Position numbers and translations under genes: made by a program | DNA from: an uncultured Acidobacteriia bacterium | GTDB taxonomy: Bacteria > Acidobacteriota > Terriglobia > Bryobacterales > Bryobacteraceae | Assembly: GCA_903929755.1 (NCBI GenBank) | Contig: CAIYVZ010000164.1 | Location: 1 to 36,942 of the forward strand | Direction: 5' to 3' | DNA: 36,942 nt | The notes under the pieces: model-generated | What the model saw: only the letters and a program-made list of their open reading frames with translations | Database searches by the model: none | Told to the model about the DNA's origin: nothing | Shown: piece by piece, positions 23,997 through 32,207 of the stretch | How positions within the stretch are numbered: the first letter of the stretch is position 1 | Layout of the letters: the number at the start of each line of letters is the position of its first letter

Positions 23997-25235
23997 CTAC
24001 CAGTTCGTGATAGACCCGTCGGGCCGAACGTAGGTCTGGACGCGATTCGTGTCGAACTGCGTCACTTCCAGAATTTTTGTGCACTTGCTTGAGTCGAATT
24101 CGACGCCGAGGCCCGGACGCTCGTTGGGGAACAGCTTGCCGTCTTTGAAGTCGAGGCAGACGGGCAGGTGCGGCAGGGATTTGCCCGCGAAACCGTACTC
24201 CATGAGCAGCGGACCGGAATAGGTACCGAGAGAATTCACCAGCGCGGCGGTGGCGATGGGGCCGGTGAAGTGGGGCACCATGCCGATGAAGTGGGTCTCA
24301 CAGATGGCCGCAATCTTCATCATTTCCGTGATGCCGCCGACGTTGGGGAGGGTGGCGCGGACGTAGTCGATATCGTGCTGCTCCATGAGCTTGTTGAAAT
24401 CCCAGCGGTCACCCCATTCTTCGCCTGCCGCGATGGGAACTTTCACCATCTTGCGGAGTTTGGGGAGATCGTCATTGAAAGCCTCGGCGCGGACCGGGTC
24501 TTCGACAAAGAGCGGGGCGAATTCCTCAATGAGGTCGCAGCCGCGGATGGCATCGGCAAGGTCAAAACGCTGGTGGAAATCGACGCACCAGTCGCCATTC
24601 TTGCCCACGCCTTCGCGGGCGGCTTTGGCCTGCTCGCGCAGTTCCAGAACCTTGGCACGGGTGTTGAAGGTGGTGTTAGCGGGGGTATCAGCGGCGCCCA
24701 TGCGGAAGGCTCGATAGCCTGCGGCCACAGTGGCTGCGGCGCGGTCCTTGAGTGACATGCCGGGGGTGACGCCGGGCACCAGGCCGCCGGTGTTGTAGCA
24801 CTCGCAATGATTGCGCGACATGCCGCCGAGGATCTGGTGCACGGGGAGTTTCAGGGCCTTGCCGCGGATGTCCCAGAGGGCCAGATCCAGAGCGCCGTGG
24901 GCGTGCTCTTTTTCGCGTCCTGGGGGATAGAAATAGGAGCGGTGAATGTCCTGCCAGAGCCGTTCGATGTGTTGGGGGTCCTGCCCGATGAGGCGGCCCG
25001 CCGGCTGGCGCAGGGTGTCCGCAAAGCCACCTTCCCCAATGCCGGTGATGCCGGCGTCGGTCTCGATGGTGACTACGGTATCCGCCTGGTTAAAGAGCGG
25101 GTTCGGGGTGGGCGGCTGCCAGGCGCGGATCCGGGTGATCTTCATCTTTGGCAGCGCGGCCTGGAGGAGCGGATAGCGTGAGAGGGCCAGGGTGCCTGCG
25201 GCGGCCATGGATTTCAGAAAGAGACGTCTTTTCAT
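23997..25235 (-). CDS. Exported mandelate-racemase/galactonate-dehydratase-like enzyme
   Basis: This 412-residue enolase-superfamily protein has an export signal MKRRLFLKSMAAAGTLALSR, then the N-terminal capping domain (KITRIRAWQPPTPNPLF, TDAGITGIGEGGFADTL) and the TIM barrel. Magnesium ligands are the Asp in WCVDFHQRF (about 218), the Glu in LFVEDPVRAE (about 244) and the Glu in AAGEEWGDRW (about 270). The histidine of DFHQRF and the one in MVPHFTGP (about 318) are those used by D-galactonate dehydratase-type members to remove water from a sugar acid. The true substrate is unknown. Export of an enolase-superfamily enzyme is unusual outside acidobacteria and planctomycetes. Its ATG overlaps the stop of the serine hydrolase gene (ATGA), so the pair is co-translated. 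Confidence 0.87.
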   Translation of the reverse strand: MKRRLFLKSMAAAGTLALSRYPLLQAALPKMKITRIRAWQPPTPNPLFNQADTVVTIETDAGITGIGEGGFADTLRQPAGRLIGQDPQHIERLWQDIHRSYFYPPGREKEHAHGALDLALWDIRGKALKLPVHQILGGMSRNHCECYNTGGLVPGVTPGMSLKDRAAATVAAGYRAFRMGAADTPANTTFNTRAKVLELREQAKAAREGVGKNGDWCVDFHQRFDLADAIRGCDLIEEFAPLFVEDPVRAEAFNDDLPKLRKMVKVPIAAGEEWGDRWDFNKLMEQHDIDYVRATLPNVGGITEMMKIAAICETHFIGMVPHFTGPIATAALVNSLGTYSGPLLMEYGFAGKSLPHLPVCLDFKDGKLFPNERPGLGVEFDSSKCTKILEVTQFDTNRVQTYVRPDGSITNW

Positions 25236-26737
25236 TGCTTTTTCCCTGTTACTTTACCATTGCGGACAAGGCCGGAGGTTTCGTTGATGGTGGCCTGAAT
25301 CTGGCCGTCTTCGAAATGAATGGCGACGGTGTAGCGATTGATGTTGGAGATGAAGTTGAGGTCCAGCAGGAAGTCGGTGTCGGAGGTCCACTTGCCGGTG
25401 GCTCCCGCGAGCAGCTTGAGGGGACCGTAGGGGCCGAGGCGGTAGACACCGTCGAGACCGACGGGCATGGCCAGATCGGTGCCCAGGTACTTCAGCTTGA
25501 GCTGGGCTTCCTGCTTGCCGTTGAAGGTGAGGGAAAGGCCGTCGAGGCGGGAGTTGTTGCGGGGGAACTCGTAGAAGTTGCCGGAGATGCTCTTGGCGGT
25601 GGCCGGCAGGTCTGGAGTGGCGGTGGGGGCGGGAGCTTTGGCGGCTGCCGCCACCTTGTCACGGAGGTCCCGCACAGCATCAGCGTTGGCGGGGAGTGGC
25701 TTATCGGCGATGATCGACTTCGCAATGGCGGGGCCGACTTCGCTGGCCGGGTAGCCGCCACCGGTGACGATGACGATCATGTCTTTTTCAGGCCAAACGG
25801 CGACTTTTTGGCCACCGCGGCCGTTGCCGCCGAATTCTTCCATACCCGCCGTGTTGGCGAGCCACCAGCCGTAACCGTAGCCGCCACCGGCGCCGCGGCC
25901 GGGGTCGGCCTGTTTGGTGATGGACTTGCGAACCCACTCCTTCGAGACAATCTGCTTGCCTTCCCATTCGCCATCGTGGAGGTAGAGGTAGCCGATCTTG
26001 CCGAAGTCGCGGGGGTAGAAGTGGCTGTCGCCCCATCCGTGCGTACGGCCTTCTTCATCGGGCGGCCAAACCACGTCCCGGATGCCGAGCGGTTCAAACA
26101 GGTTCTTGCGGGCGAATTCGACTTCTGGCGCATGAGTGGCTGCCGTGATGATGGACGAAAGCACGTGATAGCCCGGGCTGCAGTAGCCGAACTTGCCGCC
26201 GGGTTCGTATTTCATGGGAAGTGCGAGCGTGTATTTCACCCAGGTGTTGGTGCGGCGCATCTGCTCCAGTTCCTGCTCGCCCGGGGCGAAGCCGCAGTCG
26301 AGACCGGACTGCATATTCAGCAGGTTGGCAACGGTGACTTTTTGCTTCAGGGGATCGGGATCAGCAGGCGCTTCTTTCGGAAAGAACGACAGCATGGTCT
26401 GGTCCACTTTGATGAGGCCTTTATCGACCGCGATGCCGGTGATGGCAGCGGTGATGCTCTTCGAGACGGAGGCGACGTCGTGGGTGGCAGTCGGCCTGTA
26501 CGGGTAGAAATAGGTGTCGAGGACCACGTTGCCGTGCCGGATGACGGTGACGCTGTGGACGTTGAGGTGCTTCTGCATAATCCCATCGACCATGCCGGCT
26601 AAAACCTTCGAATCGAGGCCCTGTTCTTCGGGCGTGGACTCGCGCCAGGCCTTGGTGGGGTAGTAATCCGCGCTGGCGGCGAATGCCTGGGCGGAGGCCA
26701 GCAGCGCCACCGGCAGAAACAAAAAAGAAAATTTCAT
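25232..26737 (-). CDS. Exported serine hydrolase, class C beta-lactamase family
   Basis: This 501-residue protein has a signal peptide ending at AFA-ASADY (about residue 20). The beta-lactamase/DD-peptidase-like domain spans about 30-370: the nucleophile motif S90-V-S-K93 in HDVASVSKSITA, the second motif Y185-C-S in KFGYCSPGYH (usually YxN or YSN), and a third region GYGYGWWL...GGNGRGGQKVAV. The C-terminal 110 residues form a lipocalin-like or DUF3471-type beta barrel (FNGKQEAQLKLKYLGTDLAM). This family includes esterases and D-amino-acid or peptidoglycan-related hydrolases more often than true lactamases. It is the first gene of a pair with the galactonate-dehydratase-like enzyme. Its start is only 32 bp from the divergent phosphodiesterase gene at 26770, so both promoters must overlap. 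Confidence 0.88.
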   Translation of the reverse strand: MKFSFLFLPVALLASAQAFAASADYYPTKAWRESTPEEQGLDSKVLAGMVDGIMQKHLNVHSVTVIRHGNVVLDTYFYPYRPTATHDVASVSKSITAAITGIAVDKGLIKVDQTMLSFFPKEAPADPDPLKQKVTVANLLNMQSGLDCGFAPGEQELEQMRRTNTWVKYTLALPMKYEPGGKFGYCSPGYHVLSSIITAATHAPEVEFARKNLFEPLGIRDVVWPPDEEGRTHGWGDSHFYPRDFGKIGYLYLHDGEWEGKQIVSKEWVRKSITKQADPGRGAGGGYGYGWWLANTAGMEEFGGNGRGGQKVAVWPEKDMIVIVTGGGYPASEVGPAIAKSIIADKPLPANADAVRDLRDKVAAAAKAPAPTATPDLPATAKSISGNFYEFPRNNSRLDGLSLTFNGKQEAQLKLKYLGTDLAMPVGLDGVYRLGPYGPLKLLAGATGKWTSDTDFLLDLNFISNINRYTVAIHFEDGQIQATINETSGLVRNGKVTGKKQ

Positions 26738-26769
26738 TGCGGGACCAAGAATATCATTGAAACTGCGGT

Positions 26770-28575
26770 ATGGCCCTGCTTCCAGAACACTTCACCCCCG
26801 CGTATATTGGCCCCGGCGCAGGGTTCGCGTTTCTGGGTTCGTTTTTGACGCTGGTGATTTCGGTGCTGGCCGGGATTGCGTCGCTGTTCCTTTGGCCGAT
26901 CCGGTATCTGCGGGGCCTGGCACGGCGACGGACGGGATCGGTTCGACGGGCCATTTTCCTTGGGTTTGACGGGCTGGACCCCCGGATTACGGAACGCTTG
27001 ATGGCGGAGGGCCGCCTGCCGAATTTCGCGAAGCTGCGCGGTATGGGTTCGTATTCCCGCTTGCGAACCACGTTTCCGGCTTTGTCCCCGGTGGCGTGGT
27101 CGACGTTCGCAACCGGGGTGAATCCGGGTCGGCACAATATTTTCGATTTTCTGAGCCGGGATCTGCGAACGTATGTGCCGGAGCTTTCTTCGGCTCGTGT
27201 GACGAAGAAGTCTGTGGAGTTCCGTCGGCGGAGTGAGGCCTTCTGGAAGATTCTGGGCCGGTATGGGGTGACGAGCACGATTCTGCGGGTGCCGATCACG
27301 TTCCCGCCGGAGGAGTTTAATGGCCGGCTGCTTTCGGCCATGTGTACGCCGGATTTGCGGGGGTCGCAGGGGACTTTTTCACGCTTTACGGAGCCGGCCG
27401 GAGAGCTGGAGGGTCCTGCGGGGGAGATGATTCCGTTCGCCGTTCGTGACGGTTGTTTGGAGATCCAGGGCGCACGATTCTGCCTGAAAGAGGGCGTGTA
27501 TACGCCCTGGGTCCACCTGCGGTTCCCTTCAGCGCGAGGGATTGCGCGGTTCTTATTCACCACGAAAGACGGATTCTCGTTGTACTGCACTCCCGTCCAG
27601 ATTGATCCGGAGGCTCCGGCCATGCCGATCAGCCATCCCCGGTGGTACGCCATCTATCTGGCGAAACTGTTGGGGGCCTTCGCCACGCTGGGTATGGCGG
27701 AGGACACGTGGGCGCTGAACGAAGGGGCTATCGACCAGGCGGCGTTTCTGGAGCAGGCGTGGTTGATCCAAAAGGAACGCGAGACCATGTTTTTTTCAGC
27801 GCTGGACCGTGCTCCGCGCGGAGTGGTAGCGTGTGTTTTCGACACGACGGACCGCGTGCAGCATATGTGCTTTCATCAGCCGGATGTGATTGAACCGATG
27901 TATGTGGACATGGACCGGATACTGGGCCAGACGCTGCGGTACGTGGACCCGGGGACGGCGCTTTTTGTACTGAGCGACCACGGGTTTACGTCGTTTCGGC
28001 GGGGCGTGAATCTGAATACCTGGCTGCTGCAGAATGGCTATCTGGCGCTGAAGCCGGGCACGGATGGCAGCAGTGAATATCTGGCGGATATCGACTGGAG
28101 CCGCACTCGAGCGTATACGTTCGGGCTGGCCGGGATCTATTTGAATTTGCAGGGCAGGGAATCACAGGGGATTGTACCGGCGTCGGTTCGTGCGGCGCTC
28201 ACGGAGGAGTTGGCTGCGCGGCTTCGGGGTCTGCCGGATGGCGGCGAGCGGGCAATTGCCAATGCTTATCCGGCTGAGGGACTTTACAACGGCCCGTATC
28301 TGGCGGCTGCGCCGGATTTGATTGTTGGATATGCGGACGGCTACCGCGCCGGTTGGGATGCGGCGGTGGGGAAAGTGTCCAGCGAGGTCTTCACCGACAA
28401 TGCAAAACGCTGGTGCGGGGACCATTGCGTGGACCCTGATCTGGTGCCGGGAGTCTTGTTCTCGAATCTTCCGTTGCAGGGGGTGGACCCAGGGATTGAG
28501 GACCTGGCGCCCACGGCTTTAAAGTTATTTGGGGTGGAGCGGCCAGCGTGGATGGAAGGTAAGGCTCTGCTTTGA
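26770..28575 (+). CDS. Membrane-anchored alkaline-phosphatase-superfamily phosphodiesterase (copy 1)
   Basis: The product is 601 residues. A TM-rich N terminus (AYIGPGAGFAFLGSFLTLVI, about 11-30, and a second helix to about 45) precedes a nucleotide-pyrophosphatase/phosphodiesterase-type catalytic domain. Metal and nucleophile motifs are IFLGFDGLDP (first Asp), LSPVAWSTFATGVNPGRHNI with the Ser/Thr nucleophile, VFDTTDRVQHM, LSDHGFTSFRRG and the late WCGDHCVDPDLVPGV. Substrates in this superfamily are phospho-diesters, sulfates or phosphonate-like groups on lipids, glycans or nucleotides; the head group here is unknown. The next gene is a paralogue overlapping by TTGA. The ATG 26770 keeps the N-terminal helix and lies 32 bp from the divergent hydrolase gene. 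Confidence 0.86.
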   Translation: MALLPEHFTPAYIGPGAGFAFLGSFLTLVISVLAGIASLFLWPIRYLRGLARRRTGSVRRAIFLGFDGLDPRITERLMAEGRLPNFAKLRGMGSYSRLRTTFPALSPVAWSTFATGVNPGRHNIFDFLSRDLRTYVPELSSARVTKKSVEFRRRSEAFWKILGRYGVTSTILRVPITFPPEEFNGRLLSAMCTPDLRGSQGTFSRFTEPAGELEGPAGEMIPFAVRDGCLEIQGARFCLKEGVYTPWVHLRFPSARGIARFLFTTKDGFSLYCTPVQIDPEAPAMPISHPRWYAIYLAKLLGAFATLGMAEDTWALNEGAIDQAAFLEQAWLIQKERETMFFSALDRAPRGVVACVFDTTDRVQHMCFHQPDVIEPMYVDMDRILGQTLRYVDPGTALFVLSDHGFTSFRRGVNLNTWLLQNGYLALKPGTDGSSEYLADIDWSRTRAYTFGLAGIYLNLQGRESQGIVPASVRAALTEELAARLRGLPDGGERAIANAYPAEGLYNGPYLAAAPDLIVGYADGYRAGWDAAVGKVSSEVFTDNAKRWCGDHCVDPDLVPGVLFSNLPLQGVDPGIEDLAPTALKLFGVERPAWMEGKALL

Positions 28576-30263
28576 GGCGGGTCCTGATTTTCGCCGCGAT
28601 TTTCCTGGCCGCTTGTGCGCCGCGCTCGGACAGGAAGGTGATTGTGTTCGGGGTTGATGGCATGGATCCCGGATTCTTAGAGCGTCACTGGGGAGCGTTA
28701 CCGGCTTTGGATGAATTGCGCCGCGAAGGTACATTCGCGCGGCTGGCGACGACCGATCCGCCGCAGAGTCCGGTGGCGTGGTCGTCGTTCCTCACCGGGC
28801 TGGACCCGGCCGAGCATGGCATTTTTGACTTCGTGCACCGCGATCCGGTGACACAGGAGGCTTATCTTTCCATCAGCAGAACGACAGAGCCCCGGTTTCG
28901 GTTGCCGGTTGGACCGTGGGAGATTCCTTTGCGACCCGGCGGCGTGGAGCTTTTGCGAAGGGGCCGCCCGTTTTGGGAAGGGCTGGCAAGGCAGGGCGTG
29001 CCTGTTGCCATCCTGCACATGCCTGCGAACTTTCCGCCGTCTGGAGCAGGTGACGAGTTATCCGGAATGGGCACGCCGGATCTTCGAGGGACGCAGGGTG
29101 CTTATACGCTGATTGACCATGCGGGGGACGTGGAGTTGACCGGTCCCGCGAACACTCTGCGTCGCGACCATGCTGTTAGCACGGCCAAACTGCGGATCGA
29201 CATGGATGCGGAACACGCGGTGGCCCGGTTTCAGGTGGGCGGGGCGACTGTCCTGCTGAACGAGGGTGAGTGGTCGGACTGGCTCCCGGTTGAGTTTCCG
29301 CTCATCCCGTATCTGGCCAGCGCCCGGGGGATGATTCGCATTTTCGCGAAGCAACTGCATCCTGGGCTCCAGATTTACGTGACGCCAGTGAATCTGGATC
29401 CTTTGGACCCGGCGTTGCCGATTTCTCACCCCGCCGGTCTTTCGAAGGCTTACGCGAAAGCCGTTGGGCGTTATCCCACGGTGGGTATCCCGCAGGACAC
29501 GACGGCTCTGCGGAACGGCGTGCTGACGCTGCCGGAGTTCCTGGCGCACACCGCGGATATTTTGAACACCGAACGGCGTTTACTAAGCGCCGCGCTGGAC
29601 CGGTATCGGGGAGGGCTACTGTTCTTTTACTTCTCTTCGGTGGACCAGAACTCGCACATTCTTTGGGGCAGGGATGAGGCAAAACTGCTGGAATATTACC
29701 AGGGGGTGGACCAGGCGATTGCTGACGCCCGGCGGCGGGAGCCCGGGGCTCGCGTCATCGTGATGTCAGACCATGGATTTACCACGTTTCGCCAAGCCGT
29801 GAATCTGAATACGTGGCTGCGTCAGGAGGGTTTGCTGGCAACGAAGCGCGAGGGGCAGGTCGACTGGAGCCGAACCCGGGCCTGGGCTTTGGGGTTGAAC
29901 GCTTTGTATGTTTCAGCGCCGGGTGAGGTTGGCGAGATCCGGCGGCGTCTGCTGGCCTGGCGGGATCCGGAGACGGGCCAGGCGGTTGTTACGGCGGTTG
30001 GTGTTGTCGAGGCATCTGCCGCGAACAGAGCGGTGGCTCCTGCTCTGACGATTGGCTACGCGGCAGGTTATCGTGCCTCCTGGTCAACGGGGTTAGGGGA
30101 GGTTTCCGACCATGTTTTCGAGACGAATACGGAGGTCTGGATTGGCGATCATTGCGTGGACCCTGCGGTGGTTCCCGGGGTTCTGATTGTTTCAAAGGGT
30201 CCGCCAGTCACGGCGGCTGGGATTAAAGATCTGGGTGCCGCCATTGCTCAGCTTTTTCACTGA
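28572..30263 (+). CDS. Alkaline-phosphatase-superfamily phosphodiesterase lipoprotein (copy 2)
   Basis: This 563-residue paralogue of the preceding gene aligns in the same motifs: KVIVFGVDGMDPGFLERHWG, QSPVAWSSFLTGLDPAEHGI, FFYFSSVDQNSHILWGRDE, MSDHGFTTFRQAVNLNTWL and WIGDHCVDPAVVPGVLIV. The N terminus (TTG start) is a short lipoprotein signal with lipobox FLAAC, so the enzyme would be tethered to a membrane, whereas copy 1 uses helices. Start TTG 28572-28574 overlaps the previous stop (TTGA), which implies coupling. The pair may process two ends of the same extracytoplasmic phospho-glycan or lipid, but that is inference. The catalytic set appears complete in both. Confidence 0.85.
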   Translation: MRRVLIFAAIFLAACAPRSDRKVIVFGVDGMDPGFLERHWGALPALDELRREGTFARLATTDPPQSPVAWSSFLTGLDPAEHGIFDFVHRDPVTQEAYLSISRTTEPRFRLPVGPWEIPLRPGGVELLRRGRPFWEGLARQGVPVAILHMPANFPPSGAGDELSGMGTPDLRGTQGAYTLIDHAGDVELTGPANTLRRDHAVSTAKLRIDMDAEHAVARFQVGGATVLLNEGEWSDWLPVEFPLIPYLASARGMIRIFAKQLHPGLQIYVTPVNLDPLDPALPISHPAGLSKAYAKAVGRYPTVGIPQDTTALRNGVLTLPEFLAHTADILNTERRLLSAALDRYRGGLLFFYFSSVDQNSHILWGRDEAKLLEYYQGVDQAIADARRREPGARVIVMSDHGFTTFRQAVNLNTWLRQEGLLATKREGQVDWSRTRAWALGLNALYVSAPGEVGEIRRRLLAWRDPETGQAVVTAVGVVEASAANRAVAPALTIGYAAGYRASWSTGLGEVSDHVFETNTEVWIGDHCVDPAVVPGVLIVSKGPPVTAAGIKDLGAAIAQLFH

Positions 30264-30308
30264 AGTTTTCCGCAGGTTCCGCCGATAGACAAACGGAGTC
30301 GGTTATCA

Positions 30309-31349
30309 GTGCTGTCAATGCGGACATTTTCGGAAAGCCAGAATCGCCACGCGGCTGAGACGCTGCAGCGCGGGGTTTGCATTCTGCTGGAAGGTATCTC
30401 CCTGAATGCCTTCCGGGGCGTCGGAGCTCCGGTGAAGGCTTTCCAAAACACGCTCAGCACCTTGCGGACACAATTCGCCGGGCTGGCGTTCAACGACGAG
30501 GACCGGGAGATCTCCCTCTGCAACAAGGCCGTGGCCTGCCTGGAACGCTACGGCGACGAAACCGAACGGCTTGGCATGCTCCGCACGCACGAGCTACAGG
30601 CGACGCTCAGCATGTTTACCGAAGCCCTGGTCCGCATCGGAAAAAACGCCGGAGCCGAAGCAGAGGCGGCCGCCACTGCCCTGGCGCGCGTGGGGAAAGA
30701 TCTGCTTGCCGCTCTCGAGGTGGATGATCTGACAGTGGTGAACAGTCGTGTGCGGCAATCGCTGGATGCTATTTGCGCCGCCACCGAAAGACACGAACAC
30801 CTTCGCGATGAAATCGAGCGCGGCCTCACGCTTGGCCGACAGCACCACGAAGCCCTGACGGGCGACCCGGCCACCGGGTTACCGCAAAAACAAGACGCGA
30901 TTCAGGCGCTGAGCCTGTTAACGGAAGGCACGCGCCCTGGCCACGTTCTTGCCTTTGTAATTGACCATTTTGACGCCATCAACACCCGCTTTGGGGCCTC
31001 GGTCTCCATCGGGGTGCTGCAGACTTTTGCCCAGCACCTGGCCCAGCACATGCACGCCAGCGAAAAGCTCTTCCGCTGGCACGGTTCCGGCTTTGTGGCA
31101 ATCACCGATGAAGGCATTCCAGATTCCATGCTGGCTGCGGAGGCGGCAAGAATCGCTGTCGCGAGGGTCCAGTATTCCAATAGCGTGGGAGCGCGTGATT
31201 TCGTCCTGCCCATTACCTGTTCGTGGACCATGCTGCCTGTCTCGCCCGGAGCCCCTCTGGCGGGGGTGGTCAGTATGCTGGATGAGTTCGCCGCCGGCAA
31301 GTTAGCGGGCAGTCGCCACCGCGGTCAGGGCGCCAGCCGGCGCTACTGA
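30309..31349 (+). CDS. GGDEF-like protein with degenerate signature
   Basis: This 346-residue cytoplasmic protein has a helical, Ala/Glu/Leu-rich N-terminal two-thirds that looks like a helical-bundle sensor or coiled coil (LRTHELQATLSMFTEALVRI, AEAEAAATALARVGKDLLAA). The C-terminal 150 residues follow the GGDEF domain order: DPATGLPQKQDAI, FVIDHFDAINTRFGASVSIG, then KLFRWHGSGFVAI where GGDEF should be, then a last helix. The active-site loop GG[DE]EF is replaced by HGSGF, so di-GMP synthesis is very unlikely, while substrate- or GTP-binding or a scaffold role remains possible. Start GTG 30309 is preferred (GGAG ten bases before); an ATG is at 30318. Its stop lies in the first unit of a 22-bp tandem repeat. 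Confidence 0.75.
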   Translation: MLSMRTFSESQNRHAAETLQRGVCILLEGISLNAFRGVGAPVKAFQNTLSTLRTQFAGLAFNDEDREISLCNKAVACLERYGDETERLGMLRTHELQATLSMFTEALVRIGKNAGAEAEAAATALARVGKDLLAALEVDDLTVVNSRVRQSLDAICAATERHEHLRDEIERGLTLGRQHHEALTGDPATGLPQKQDAIQALSLLTEGTRPGHVLAFVIDHFDAINTRFGASVSIGVLQTFAQHLAQHMHASEKLFRWHGSGFVAITDEGIPDSMLAAEAARIAVARVQYSNSVGARDFVLPITCSWTMLPVSPGAPLAGVVSMLDEFAAGKLAGSRHRGQGASRRY

Positions 31350-31412
31350 ACCGGCTTGCGGGCTTCATTGAACCGGTTTGCGAGCTTCATTGAATTGGTT
31401 TGCGGGCTTCAA
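31347..31412. repeat. Three-copy 22-bp tandem repeat spanning two convergent gene ends
   Basis: Units are 31347-31368, 31369-31390 and 31391-31412. Units 1 and 2 differ at two positions, and unit 3 at a few more. Unit 3 encodes the prmA end EARKPIQ and the others are shifted copies of it, because 22 is not divisible by three. The repeat provides the stop codons of both the GGDEF-like gene and prmA. Confidence 0.8.
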
Positions 31413-32199
31413 GCATCCGCCATTCCAGCTCCCCGTATTCGGCTTCCACCACCATGCCCGCTTTCGTGAGCGCGGCCTGGACACCGGCCACATCAGGACC
31501 CTCGAAGCCGCTGAGAATCGCCAGTCCGCCGGGTTTCAAAATACGAAACCAGTCGGAAGCAAGCTCAGCGACCCAGGCGGGGCTGATGTTGGCCACGATC
31601 AGGTCAGCGACTCCGTCGGCCACCGCATCAGCCGAGCCTGTGAAAATCGGTACGCGGACACCGGCCCTTTCAAAGTTCTCGAGGGCGGCGGCGGCTGCCT
31701 GGGGATCGGTGTCGGACGCAAAGGCTCGCCTCGCACCGAGTTTCAGGGCGGCTTCGGACAGGATTCCGGAGCCGGTGCCGATATCGACGATGGTCATGCC
31801 GGGCCGAACCTGGCGCTCTACGGCTTCGAGGCAGAGTCGGGTAGTCTGGTGGGCACCGGTCCCAAAAGCCAGCCCGGCGTTGGTGACGATGCGGATGCGG
31901 CCGTGGGGCGTCGGGTCGTCCCGCCATTCCGGAACCACGTAAATACGCTCGCCAATCTCCATGGGATGAAGGTGTTCGCGAGCAAATGCGACCCAGTCGC
32001 GGGTATCGGCTGGAGCGGCTACGCCGCCGAAACGCGCCACAAGAGCGGCTTCGTTGGCGCCGGTATCAAAAAAGACCCGAAGGCGGACGATGTCATCCCA
32101 TTCTTCCAGCTCGTTAATGCCTGTGCAGCCGGCCTCGAAGAGGTCGGCGATCATGATGTCTTTGTCCGCTTGCGGGCAATCAAGGTCAATTGAGAACAT
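31387..32199 (-). CDS. prmA: Ribosomal protein L11 methyltransferase
   Basis: This 270-residue SAM-dependent enzyme trimethylates lysines and the N terminus of ribosomal protein L11. The N-terminal domain (about 1-75) resembles the L11-binding domain (EAGCTGINELEEWDDIVRLR). The linker has DWVAFAREHLHPMEIGERIY. The catalytic domain contains the PrmA hallmark LAFGTGAHQTTRLCLEA (110-126), SAM motif I TIVDIGTGSGILSEAALKLG (137-156), DTDPQAA, and the catalytic-loop equivalent IVANISPAW. Start ATG 32199 fits family length; it lies only 8 bp from the divergent ATG 32208, leaving no separate leader for either gene. Its last codons lie in the 22-bp repeat. Confidence 0.92.
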   Translation of the reverse strand: MFSIDLDCPQADKDIMIADLFEAGCTGINELEEWDDIVRLRVFFDTGANEAALVARFGGVAAPADTRDWVAFAREHLHPMEIGERIYVVPEWRDDPTPHGRIRIVTNAGLAFGTGAHQTTRLCLEAVERQVRPGMTIVDIGTGSGILSEAALKLGARRAFASDTDPQAAAAALENFERAGVRVPIFTGSADAVADGVADLIVANISPAWVAELASDWFRILKPGGLAILSGFEGPDVAGVQAALTKAGMVVEAEYGELEWRMLEARKPIQ

Positions 32200-32207
32200 A
32201 TAGTTTG

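Noticed and set aside
25148-26602. A long open frame on the plus strand opposite the serine hydrolase
   Set aside because: It mirrors the codon structure of the real gene, has a low-complexity Gly/Val/Glu-rich product with no family motif, and the opposite strand has clear SxxK and signal-peptide features.
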